A stretch of 64,000 nt of DNA, taken from assembly GCA_034003245.1 (NCBI GenBank), contig JAVEYY010000003.1, positions 1-64,000 of the forward strand, given 5' to 3'. This document shows positions 8,205-15,714 of the stretch, one piece after another. The position numbers and the translations under genes were made by a program. The notes under the pieces were generated by a model. That model had not been told where the DNA came from. It ran no database searches and saw only the letters and a program-made list of their open reading frames with translations. This DNA is from Perlabentimonas sp034003245. GTDB taxonomy: Bacteria; Bacteroidota; Bacteroidia; Bacteroidales; Tenuifilaceae. How positions within the stretch are numbered: the first letter of the stretch is position 1; the number at the start of each line of letters is the position of its first letter.

Positions 8205-9851
8205 ATGAGTATGTTCTGTTTTCAGTGCCAAGAGGCAGCAAAAGGTAGCGGTTGCAGCATTAAGGGTGTATGCGGAAAAACCGACGATCTAGCAAAAACC
8301 ATGGATCTTCTGATGTTTACTCTTAAGGGGATGAGCGTTTACAGCTCAGCTCTACGTGAGCAGAAGAAGTACGAGAACCCCATCGTGAACAAGTTCATCT
8401 TCGATGGGCTATTCATGACCATTACCAACGCCAACTTCGACAAAAAGGTTATTGCTAACCATGTTACCCGTGGTCTTGAACTACGCAACTCGCTTCGCGA
8501 GGAGTGCAAAAAGCTGGGCGTAAGCGTTAACGATGGTTTTGATGGTTGCACTTGGCAAGGAACTCCCGATCAGTACGAGGCAAAAGCCGAAACGGTTGGT
8601 GTACTCTCCGAGTCCAACGAGGACATCCGTTCGCTTAAGGAGCTAATAATCTACGGAGTAAAGGGTATGGCTGCTTACACCGAGCACGCCTACAACTTAG
8701 GCCACGAGGATGTAACTATTTACGAGTTTATGCAACGTGCACTTGCTACAACTACCAAAAAAATTGGCGTTGATGAGCTGGTCGCGCTTACTCTAGAGAC
8801 TGGCAAATTTGGCGTAGCTGCAATGGCAATGCTCGACAAGGCCAACACAACCAGCTACGGAAACCCCGAAATCACCAAGGTTAACATTGGCGTTAGCAAC
8901 AAACCCGGAATCCTAATTAGCGGTCACGACCTAAAGGATATGGAGGAGCTACTTGCACAAACCGATGGTACTGGTGTTGATGTTTACACACACAGCGAGA
9001 TGCTACCCGCCAACTACTACCCAGCATTTAAAAAGTATAAGCACTTTGTGGGTAACTACGGCAGCAGCTGGTGGCACCAGAAGGAAGATTTCGAGACCTT
9101 CAACGGGCCAATTCTTTTCACCACCAACTGTATTGTACCACCTACCGAAAAATCGACATACAAGAACAGAGTTTTCACAACCGGTGCTGCAGGTTACCCC
9201 GGCAGCAAGCACATCGCTAACCGTGAACCCGGTAAGCAAAAAGATTTCTCGGAGATTATCGAAATGGCCAAGACCTGCCAACCCCCTGTAGAGATTGAAA
9301 AAGGTGAGATTATTGGTGGATTTGCTCACGCGCAGGTGTTTGCTCTTGCCGATAAGGTTGTTGATGCAGTTAAGTCGGGCGCTATTCGCAAATTTGTTGT
9401 GATGGCAGGTTGCGATGGCCGCATGAAGGATCGTAACTACTACACCGAGTTTGCCGAGAAGTTACCAAAGGATACCGTTATCCTAACCGCTGGTTGTGCC
9501 AAGTATCGCTACAACAAGTTGCCTTTGGGCGATATTGGTGGAATTCCTCGCGTGCTCGATGCTGGTCAGTGTAACGACTCGTACTCACTTGCCGTTATCG
9601 CCATGAAACTTAAGGAGGTGTTCCAGCTAAACGATATTAACGAGTTGCCCATTGCCTACAACATTGCTTGGTACGAGCAAAAGGCTGTAATCGTTCTTCT
9701 GGCACTGCTTTACCTAGGCGTTAAAAACATACATTTAGGCCCAACTCTTCCCGCGTTCCTTTCGCCAAATGTTGCCAACGTCCTAGTGAACAATTTTGGC
9801 ATTGGAGGTATTACTACAGTAGATGAAGACATAAAAATGATGATTGGATAA
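8205..9851 (+). CDS. hcp: Hybrid-cluster protein (Hcp, hydroxylamine reductase family)
   Basis: A 548-aa protein of the usual size for a class I hybrid-cluster (prismane) protein. The N-terminal motif is C5-x2-C8-x8-C17-x5-C23, the spacing of the [4Fe-4S] type seen in anaerobes rather than the CX2CX11CX6C of the enterobacterial [2Fe-2S] type. Downstream segments typical of the hybrid 4Fe-2S-2O cluster are visible: the H-S-E stretch near 265, the TTNC stretch near 308, GCDGR and GCAKYRYNK in the C-terminal third. Family activity: NO reduction to N2O and hydroxylamine reduction, in the cytoplasm, giving protection against nitrosative stress. No hcr reductase is adjacent; the upstream ferredoxin is the likely donor. 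Start ATG at 8205 fits the family N-terminus. Confidence 0.97.
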   Translation: MSMFCFQCQEAAKGSGCSIKGVCGKTDDLAKTMDLLMFTLKGMSVYSSALREQKKYENPIVNKFIFDGLFMTITNANFDKKVIANHVTRGLELRNSLREECKKLGVSVNDGFDGCTWQGTPDQYEAKAETVGVLSESNEDIRSLKELIIYGVKGMAAYTEHAYNLGHEDVTIYEFMQRALATTTKKIGVDELVALTLETGKFGVAAMAMLDKANTTSYGNPEITKVNIGVSNKPGILISGHDLKDMEELLAQTDGTGVDVYTHSEMLPANYYPAFKKYKHFVGNYGSSWWHQKEDFETFNGPILFTTNCIVPPTEKSTYKNRVFTTGAAGYPGSKHIANREPGKQKDFSEIIEMAKTCQPPVEIEKGEIIGGFAHAQVFALADKVVDAVKSGAIRKFVVMAGCDGRMKDRNYYTEFAEKLPKDTVILTAGCAKYRYNKLPLGDIGGIPRVLDAGQCNDSYSLAVIAMKLKEVFQLNDINELPIAYNIAWYEQKAVIVLLALLYLGVKNIHLGPTLPAFLSPNVANVLVNNFGIGGITTVDEDIKMMIG

Positions 9852-9863
9852 TTTGTAAATGAA

Positions 9864-9929
9864 AGTTGGCAAAAGGCAAGTTGGCAATGGATTTTCTAAT
9901 TGCCAACTGCTCATTGCCAATTGCCAACT
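9864..9929. repeat. Heptad-iterated inverted repeat, type 2 (GTTGGCA)
   Basis: The left arm, about 9864-9890, repeats GTTGGCAA-type units. The right arm, 9899-9929, repeats TTGCCAA/TTGCCAACT units. The arms are complementary with a very short loop. It fills the spacer between hcp and the first cupin gene, and resembles the element between metH and metF. Confidence 0.75.
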
Positions 9930-9944
9930 AAAAACATAATAGAT

Positions 9945-10271
9945 ATGACCAACGAATTTGTAAAAGGCCAAAAGTTCAGCTTCGTAAACGAGGTGGACTA
10001 CTCCAGCGGAGGAATTGTTAGCAAAAACGTGCTAAAGCGCCCCACAGGAAACTTGTCGCTATTTGCTTTTGATAAGGGTGAGAGCCTAAGCACCCATACT
10101 GCACCATTCGATGCCACCGTTCAGGTGCTCGAGGGTAAAGCTCGTATTGTGATTGGTGGCGAGGGTCACGATATGGTGGCCGGCGAAACCATTATTATGC
10201 CTGCTGGCATACCCCACAGCGTTGAGGCTACCGAGAGGTTTAAGATGCTGCTAACTATGATTAAGGAGTAA
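9945..10271 (+). CDS. Cupin-domain protein
   Basis: A 108-aa single-domain cupin. The beta-barrel motifs are visible: the first, about residues 41-60 (GESLSTHTAPFDATVQVLEG), with H at the metal position, and the second around 74-90 (GHDMVAGETIIMPAGIPHSV), ending in the PAGxPH metal-binding signature. An upstream in-frame ATG at 9900 would start inside the heptad repeat, so ATG 9945 was chosen. Small cupins like this often sit beside hcp or nitrite/NO stress genes in anaerobes; the ligand is unknown. It is the third gene of the hcp operon. Confidence 0.85.
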   Translation: MTNEFVKGQKFSFVNEVDYSSGGIVSKNVLKRPTGNLSLFAFDKGESLSTHTAPFDATVQVLEGKARIVIGGEGHDMVAGETIIMPAGIPHSVEATERFKMLLTMIKE

Positions 10272-10281
10272 AGAAATGTTT

Positions 10282-10379
10282 GAAGATCGAAGTTTCCTGT
10301 CTCGTAAACCGCAAGGTTGACGAGAGAAGACCGAAAAGTGTAGGCTGTTTTTCACTTCCGTCTTCCAACTTCCAACTTA
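10282..10379. repeat. Heptad-iterated inverted repeat, type 1 variant
   Basis: GAAGATCGAAG at 10282-10292 and AGAAGACCGAAAAGTG at about 10325-10340 face CACTTCCGTCTTC plus CAACTTCCAACTT at 10353-10379. The second left segment pairs closely with the right arm across a 12-nt loop. It fills the spacer between the first cupin gene and the BFD-like gene and is more degenerate than the copy at 8055-8127. Confidence 0.6.
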
Positions 10380-10385
10380 AAAATA

Positions 10386-10565
10386 ATGGACAACGAAATT
10401 ATCTGCACCTGCATGGAGGTTACCCGTGGACAGATTGTAGCCGCCATCAAAGAGAAGGGTTGCAAAACCCTTGAGGATATACAGCGCGAAACTGAAGCCT
10501 GCACAGTGTGTATGAGCTGCGAGGATGATATTCAGGATATACTCGACGAGGAATTATCAAAATAA
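10386..10565 (+). CDS. BFD-like [2Fe-2S]-binding protein
   Basis: A 59-aa protein. It starts MDNEIICTCMEV and has the bacterioferritin-associated-ferredoxin pattern C7-x-C9, then about 30 residues, then C39-x2-C42 (plus C45), around the helical core VTRGQIVAAIKEKG. Family members bind one [2Fe-2S] cluster and pass electrons, or occur as domains of nitrite reductases (NirB) and other redox enzymes. Here it lies in the hcp operon, 114 nt after the first cupin and 11 nt before the second, so a role in electron supply to Hcp is plausible but inferred. Confidence 0.85.
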   Translation: MDNEIICTCMEVTRGQIVAAIKEKGCKTLEDIQRETEACTVCMSCEDDIQDILDEELSK

Positions 10566-10576
10566 AAATACTTATA

Positions 10577-10912
10577 ATGAATACCAGAAATCTAACGGAC
10601 GCACCTTTTAAGGATACACCCCACAAGGTTGACGTTCGCGAAATGTACAACCACCCTGATGCGCAGGTTATGCACATAACGCTACAGCCGGGGGAATCGC
10701 TAAAACCACATAAAACACCTGTAGATGTTTTTTTCTACATTCTCGAAGGTAATCCAACAATCCATGTTGGCGATGAGGCCATTGCATATCCAAAGGACAC
10801 GATTATTGAGAGTCCCAAGGATATTGTGCATTACCTTAGTAACGAGAGTAGCAAGTTGGCTCGTATTCTAGTAGCTAAAACACCAAATCCTCAAAGCAAA
10901 AGGGTTTTTTAA
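10577..10912 (+). CDS. Cupin-domain protein
   Basis: A 111-aa single-domain cupin. Motif 1 is PGESLKPHKTPVDVFFYILEG (about residues 38-58); motif 2 lies around 67-86 (DEAIAYPKDTIIESPKDIVH), ending in a conserved H. It differs from the first cupin of the operon and is not a recent duplicate. It starts 11 nt after the BFD-like gene and is the last gene before the terminator at 10920-10946. Substrate unknown. Confidence 0.85.
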   Translation: MNTRNLTDAPFKDTPHKVDVREMYNHPDAQVMHITLQPGESLKPHKTPVDVFFYILEGNPTIHVGDEAIAYPKDTIIESPKDIVHYLSNESSKLARILVAKTPNPQSKRVF

Positions 10913-10919
10913 AGCATAG

Positions 10920-10946
10920 GGGAATCGTATTTCGGTTCCCTTTTTT
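10920..10946. terminator. Terminator at the end of the hcp operon
   Basis: GGGAATCG (10920-10927) pairs over 8 bp with CGGTTCCC (10933-10940) around a TATTT loop and is followed by six Ts. It overlaps the stop codon of the convergent oxidoreductase gene at 10945. On the minus strand there is no comparable T run, so it mainly serves the plus-strand operon. Confidence 0.85.
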
Positions 10947-11919
10947 AGTATTGCAGCCCTATCTGTTGCCTAATGCTATCCAAAGTTTCGTGTAACCGCA
11001 GGCTTTTGTATAGCGGGAACTCTGCCGATTGTAAATCACCATTATTCAGACACTTTATCACCTCTTCAATCTCGTACTGATACCCAAACCCGGGTTCATC
11101 GAAACTGTAATGTAGTTTTTCACCATCAATTACCAAATCGAAATTGGTGGGCTCGTGCCACTTGCTGTGCATTCTAATAAATCCACTACTCCCAGCAATT
11201 ATTGCTTCGGTTGGAGCATTCACCAGAAATGACGAGGATAGATTTGCCAAGATTCCCTGTTGCTGGTGCTGAAAAATTATGCTACATGACTCATCAACCC
11301 CAGTCGTACCAATGGCTGCTGATGCCAGAATTGCATCGGGTTTGCCGGCAAACTCCAGGGCAAAGAAAACGGGGTAAATACCAATATCGAGTAGCGAACC
11401 GCCACCCAACGCCTTGTTGAACAACCTTTTTGTGGTATCGTACTCAGCCTTAAAGCAGAAGTTTGCCTGAATGTACTTTACCTCTCCAATATAACCATTC
11501 TGCACTAACTCGTAACATTTCCGAAACGATGGAGAAAACTTGGTCCACAGTGCTTCCATCAAAAAAAGATTGTTGTCTTTTGCAACCTTGCCAAGCTCTT
11601 GAACCAGTTGAGCATTCATCCCCATAGGCTTCTCACATAGCACATGCTTCCCATTGCGCAGGCAAAGCATCGAATGCTCAAAGTGAAAAACATGGGGCGA
11701 TGCGATGTACACCACATCAACCTTTGGATCTCTTGCCAGCTCCTCGTATGAGCCGTAGGCAACTTCGGCATTAGATTGGCTGGCAAAATGCTGCGCTCGG
11801 CTATGGTTGCGCGAGGCAACAGCGTATAGGTTTGCGCCCTTAACCAGTCTGAGATCAGAAGCAAATTTTTCGGCAATTCTGCCTGGAGCAATTATGCCCC
11901 AATTCCAAACTTTCCCCAT
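10945..11919 (-). CDS. Gfo/Idh/MocA-family oxidoreductase
   Basis: A 324-aa NAD(P)-dependent dehydrogenase. The N-terminal Rossmann domain has G-I-I-A-P-G-R-I-A (residues 8-16). The family signature CEKPMG (near 94-99) supplies the conserved Lys, and LGGGSLLDIGIYP (about 168-180) is the conserved segment of the C-terminal alpha/beta domain. Closest by pattern to the dihydrodiol/xylose-dehydrogenase-like subgroup, but the substrate cannot be assigned. It stands alone, divergent from the S9 peptidase and convergent with the hcp operon. Confidence 0.9.
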   Translation of the reverse strand: MGKVWNWGIIAPGRIAEKFASDLRLVKGANLYAVASRNHSRAQHFASQSNAEVAYGSYEELARDPKVDVVYIASPHVFHFEHSMLCLRNGKHVLCEKPMGMNAQLVQELGKVAKDNNLFLMEALWTKFSPSFRKCYELVQNGYIGEVKYIQANFCFKAEYDTTKRLFNKALGGGSLLDIGIYPVFFALEFAGKPDAILASAAIGTTGVDESCSIIFQHQQQGILANLSSSFLVNAPTEAIIAGSSGFIRMHSKWHEPTNFDLVIDGEKLHYSFDEPGFGYQYEIEEVIKCLNNGDLQSAEFPLYKSLRLHETLDSIRQQIGLQY

Positions 11920-11940
11920 CGATTAGTACACTAACTTTCA

Positions 11941-11948
11941 CAAATTTA
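11941..11948 (-). promoter_or_regulatory. Candidate -7 box for the oxidoreductase gene
   Basis: The minus strand reads TAAATTTG, an exact TAnnTTTG match, about 22 nt before the start codon at 11919. No clear -33 TTTG at 19-21 nt. Confidence 0.45.
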
Positions 11949-11968
11949 CTTGGAAAGATAGCAATTTA

Positions 11969-11999
11969 TTTGAATCTTGCTACACATTCCCTATACTTG
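11969..11999 (+). promoter_or_regulatory. Bacteroidota-type promoter of the S9 peptidase gene
   Basis: TTTG at 11969-11972 (-33), a 19-nt spacer, and TATACTTG at 11992-11999 (-7, one mismatch to TAnnTTTG). The predicted start near 12005 gives a leader of about 80 nt. Confidence 0.6.
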
Positions 12000-12086
12000 T
12001 ATGTTAAAGCTGAATTAAACCACCCATTCAAAAATCTATCAAATCAACAATAAAAATCTAAACACTAATTCAAACCCTAACAATTT

Positions 12087-14597
12087 ATGAGAAGATTTTT
12101 CCTTTCTGCCTTTCTAATCGCCTTCTCCTTTCTTGGTCTTTTTTCTCAAAATCAGCCCATAGTTGAAGCAAATTACGAACTGGCTTCTCGGTTCTCGCCG
12201 AACCGTATCCGAAAAATGGTATTCAGCACTTCGGTTGATGCCCATTGGCTTAAGAACAGTACTCGCTTTTGGTATACCTATGAGACCAGCGAGGGTAAAT
12301 TCTACTACATTGTCGATCCGGCAAAGAAATCGAAAAGTCTGATGTTCGATAACGTGAAGATGGCTGCCGATATCTCGCGGCTAACCCTTGATCCCTTCGA
12401 TGCCCAGAATATCCCCATTAAAAACCTTAAGTTTTTAGATAATGAGGATATGATCCGTTTCGAAATCCAAAGCACCCTTGTTGATGAGGATAAAAAGGAC
12501 GACGAAGAGGATGATATGACCGAGGATCAAGGCCAAACTCGACGGGGAGCAAACAGTAAGCCCAAGAAAAAAACATGGTATTTTGAATATAATATCAAAA
12601 CGGGCAAGATTACCATGCTCGATGATTATAAGAAACCCAAGGATAGACCCGAGTGGGCAAATATCTCGCCCGATGGTCAAAAAGTAGTATTTGCCCGTAA
12701 CCACAACCTTTACTGGATGGATAAGGAGAACTACGAAAAAGCCTTGAAAAAGGAAAAGGACTCCACCATTGTTGAGCATCAGCTTACCTGGGATGGAGAG
12801 GAAAATTACAGCTACGGCTCGGGCTGGAGAGGCGAGGACAATGTGGAGAGGGTGAAGAATAAGGACAAGCGCAAAGGCGCTTGGGCTTTGTGGTCGCCCG
12901 ACTCGAAAATGGTAGCCCTTACCCGCTCCGATATGCGTAAGGTAAAGGATTTGTGGGTTATTAAAACCCTTTCGAATCCCCGCCCAACGATTGAAACTTA
13001 CAAGTACCACATGCCAGGCGAAAAAGAGGCTCCCAAGGAGGAGATGCTGGTTTTCAACTTTACCGATTCGTTGCCCGTTACAATTAAAGTAAATGCTTTC
13101 CCCGATCAGTCGATCTCTATCCATTCGGCTCCAAGGCTCCAGAAAGAACGCGACGATGACTATGTGGCCCGTAAATGGCTATCGGATTACACCGGAAAAT
13201 TTTACTTTACCCGCACATCGCGCGATTTGAAACGAGTTGATATTTGCCTGGCCGATCCCAAAACAGGTGAGGTAAAAGTAGTTATCGAGGAGCGATTAAA
13301 TACCTATATCGATCTACAGCAACTTGGACTAGTGAAAAATGGAAGGGAACTTATCCACTGGTCGGAGCGCGATGGCTGGGGACATTTCTACCTATACGAT
13401 GGTGACGGTAAACTCAAAAACCAGATTACCTCAGGGCCTTTCCACTCCGACAGGATTGTGGGAATTGACGAAACTAACAGGTTTCTGTTCTTTGTTGCCA
13501 GCGGAATGCAACCCGACGAGGATCCTTACTACGAGCATCTGTACCGTATCAATTTTGATGGATCGGGGTTAGCCCTTCTGAACAGGGGTAACTTCAACCA
13601 TTTTGTTTCCATGGACGACGACAACAAGTTATTTGTGAATAACTTCTCAAGAGTTAACACAGTACCCAAATCGGAGTTAAGGGATAATCGTGGAAACAAA
13701 ATTATGGATCTGGAGGAGGCAGATCTAAGCCTGCTTTTTGCTGCTGGCTACCAGTTCCCCGAGCCTTTTAAGGTTAAAGCCGATGATGGCAGAACCGATA
13801 TTTATGGCGTAATGTATAAACCTTTCGATTTCGACTCCACCAAGTTGTACCCACTTATTGAGTATGTCTACCCAGGCCCACAAACTGAGGCTGTTGATAA
13901 ATCGTTCTCGCCTCGCATGGATAGAACCGACCGCTTGGCACAGATGGGCTTTATTGTGATTACCGTTGGTAACCGTGGTGGTCACCCAAATCGTTCCAAG
14001 TGGTACCACAACTATGGCTACGGAAATTTACGCAACTACGGGTTAGCCGATAAAAAAGCTGCTGCCGAGCAGCTGGCAAACCGTCACAAGTTTATCGATA
14101 TCAACAAAGTTGGAATACATGGCCACTCCGGTGGTGGCTTTATGTCGACAGCAGCCATGCTGGTTTACCCCGATTTCTTTAAGGTGGCCGTATCGAATGC
14201 CGGAAACCACGAGAACAACATCTACAACCGCTGGTGGAGCGAGAAGCACCACGGCGTAAAGGAGGTAACCGACACTACAGGAAAAACAAAGTTTGAGTAT
14301 AATATCGATAAGAACTCTGAGCTGGCCAAGAACTTAAAAGGTAAGCTATTGCTCACTACTGGAGAGATTGATAACAACGTTCATCCTGGACTTACCATTC
14401 GCATGGCCAATGCGCTAATTAAAGCCAACAAGCGTTTCGATTTCTTTATGTACCCAGGCCAGCGTCATGGCTATGGCGATATGACCGAATACCACTTTTG
14501 GCTAACCGCCGATTACTTTGCCAAGCACCTAATTGGCGACTACTCAACCAATGTAGATATGCTTGAGATAAATAGGGATATTGAGTTGAAACGATAA
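12087..14597 (+). CDS. DPP4-like S9 family prolyl peptidase
   Basis: An 836-aa exported peptidase with a signal peptide (about residues 1-20, ending FSQN). The N-terminal DPP4-type beta-propeller spans about 60-560 and carries an acidic then basic low-complexity insert at about 131-165. The C-terminal alpha/beta-hydrolase holds Ser681 in GHSGGG, Asp762 in EIDNN and His794 in GQRHGYGD, the expected catalytic triad. Family role: removes X-Pro or X-Ala dipeptides from peptides in the periplasm, part of protein or peptide feeding in Bacteroidota. Own promoter (11969-11999) and terminator (14619-14648), so monocistronic. Confidence 0.95.
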   Translation: MRRFFLSAFLIAFSFLGLFSQNQPIVEANYELASRFSPNRIRKMVFSTSVDAHWLKNSTRFWYTYETSEGKFYYIVDPAKKSKSLMFDNVKMAADISRLTLDPFDAQNIPIKNLKFLDNEDMIRFEIQSTLVDEDKKDDEEDDMTEDQGQTRRGANSKPKKKTWYFEYNIKTGKITMLDDYKKPKDRPEWANISPDGQKVVFARNHNLYWMDKENYEKALKKEKDSTIVEHQLTWDGEENYSYGSGWRGEDNVERVKNKDKRKGAWALWSPDSKMVALTRSDMRKVKDLWVIKTLSNPRPTIETYKYHMPGEKEAPKEEMLVFNFTDSLPVTIKVNAFPDQSISIHSAPRLQKERDDDYVARKWLSDYTGKFYFTRTSRDLKRVDICLADPKTGEVKVVIEERLNTYIDLQQLGLVKNGRELIHWSERDGWGHFYLYDGDGKLKNQITSGPFHSDRIVGIDETNRFLFFVASGMQPDEDPYYEHLYRINFDGSGLALLNRGNFNHFVSMDDDNKLFVNNFSRVNTVPKSELRDNRGNKIMDLEEADLSLLFAAGYQFPEPFKVKADDGRTDIYGVMYKPFDFDSTKLYPLIEYVYPGPQTEAVDKSFSPRMDRTDRLAQMGFIVITVGNRGGHPNRSKWYHNYGYGNLRNYGLADKKAAAEQLANRHKFIDINKVGIHGHSGGGFMSTAAMLVYPDFFKVAVSNAGNHENNIYNRWWSEKHHGVKEVTDTTGKTKFEYNIDKNSELAKNLKGKLLLTTGEIDNNVHPGLTIRMANALIKANKRFDFFMYPGQRHGYGDMTEYHFWLTADYFAKHLIGDYSTNVDMLEINRDIELKR

Positions 14598-14618
14598 ACC
14601 TTATGTTTATTGCATTAC

Positions 14619-14648
14619 AAAAGGTCGTCCAAGATTGGGCGGCCTTTT
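14619..14648. terminator. Bidirectional terminator between S9 peptidase and metF
   Basis: AAAAGGTCGTCC (14619-14630) pairs with GGGCGGCCTTTT (14637-14648) through one G-T wobble and a short loop; A and T tracts on both sides let it act on both strands. It separates the convergent S9 peptidase gene and the methionine operon. Confidence 0.85.
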
Positions 14649-14649
14649 A

Positions 14650-15603
14650 TTATACAATACCCCGTGCAATTGCCACAATATTCTCAGCTCTACCCATTGT
14701 ATATAGGTGAATAAGTGGTGCGCCTTTGGCCAGCAACTCTTTTGCCTGTGCAGTACACCACTCTACGCCCAACTGCCTCACCTCTTTGTTACTACTACAT
14801 TTTGTCATTGCCTTCGAGAGGGGAGTTGGAATATTAACACCAAACATTTTGGGTAGTATATTCTGATGTTCCTTTACTGCAACCGGTTTTAAACCGGGAA
14901 TAATAGGCACAGTTATGCCTGCCTTTCGGCATCTATCCACAAAATCAAAATACACCCTGTTGTCGAAAAACATTTGCGTAACTATATACTCGGCACCAGC
15001 ATTAACTTTTTCTTTTAGATGAAAGAGGTCGGCATCGGGATTTGGCGACTCCTGATGCTTCTCGGGGTAACCGGCCACGCCAACCGAAAAATGTGTTGAA
15101 GAGGGATTATCGAGATACTTCTCGAGGTACTCTCCCCTATTCATTCGCATTATCTGATTTAGCAAATCTGTAGCATGCAAATGCCCTTCGGGGTGAGGTT
15201 CAAACTGCCCTGTAATTTTATCACCATCGCCACGCAGCACCAAAAGGTTTCGGATCCCAAGGAAATCTAGGTCGATAAGTGCGTCCTCTGTTTCGTGCTG
15301 CGAGAAACCACCACAAATGATATGGGGTACTACATCCACCTTGTACTTGCCCATAATTGCAGCAGCAATGCCAACTGTGCCTGGGCGTTTACGGACAATG
15401 GCAGGTACTTTTCGACCACCACCATTGGTTACGTAGGTTAGCTCTTCGCGGTGATATGTAATATTGATATAAGGCGGTGCAAACTCCATTAGCTGGTCGA
15501 GCGTAGAAAATATGGTGTCGATACTACTCCCCTTAACCGGTGGCAGTAATTCAAATGAAAGGTGTGAGCCTTTTAGATTATTTAGGTGTTCAGGAATTGT
15601 CAT
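14650..15603 (-). CDS. metF: Methylenetetrahydrofolate reductase
   Basis: A 317-aa single-domain MTHFR of normal length. It reduces 5,10-methylene-THF to 5-methyl-THF with an FAD cofactor, supplying the methyl group used by MetH. Recognisable segments are FELLPPVKG near the N-terminus, the FAD/folate region around LRGDGDK (about 125), GVAGYPEKH (about 185) and TQMFFDN (about 215, barrel strand), as in bacterial MetF. It is the last gene of the met operon, 110 bp after metH, with a type 2 heptad repeat in the spacer. Confidence 0.97.
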   Translation of the reverse strand: MTIPEHLNNLKGSHLSFELLPPVKGSSIDTIFSTLDQLMEFAPPYINITYHREELTYVTNGGGRKVPAIVRKRPGTVGIAAAIMGKYKVDVVPHIICGGFSQHETEDALIDLDFLGIRNLLVLRGDGDKITGQFEPHPEGHLHATDLLNQIMRMNRGEYLEKYLDNPSSTHFSVGVAGYPEKHQESPNPDADLFHLKEKVNAGAEYIVTQMFFDNRVYFDFVDRCRKAGITVPIIPGLKPVAVKEHQNILPKMFGVNIPTPLSKAMTKCSSNKEVRQLGVEWCTAQAKELLAKGAPLIHLYTMGRAENIVAIARGIV

Positions 15604-15648
15604 GATTAAAACATTACGTTTAAAAAATTATAGTTGAATAAAAAATTG

Positions 15649-15714
15649 ACAGTTGGCAAATTGCAGTTGGCAAGGAGTATCAAATGCCAACTGTTTTTTT
15701 GCTTTTTGCCAACT
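15649..15714. repeat. Heptad-iterated inverted repeat, type 2 (GTTGGCA), between metH and metF
   Basis: The left arm, 15649-15675, carries AGTTGGCAAATTGCAGTTGG-type units; the right arm, 15683-15714, carries ATGCCAACTG and TTGCCAACTT. The right arm abuts the metH stop codon. Same family as the element after hcp (9864-9929), 5.7 kb away. Confidence 0.75.

Noticed and set aside
9900..9944. N-terminal extension of the first cupin
   Set aside because: These 15 codons lie in the type 2 heptad repeat and do not resemble cupins.
12435..13124. 229-codon minus-strand frame inside the S9 peptidase gene
   Set aside because: Antisense shadow of a well-supported gene; no start signal or family resemblance.
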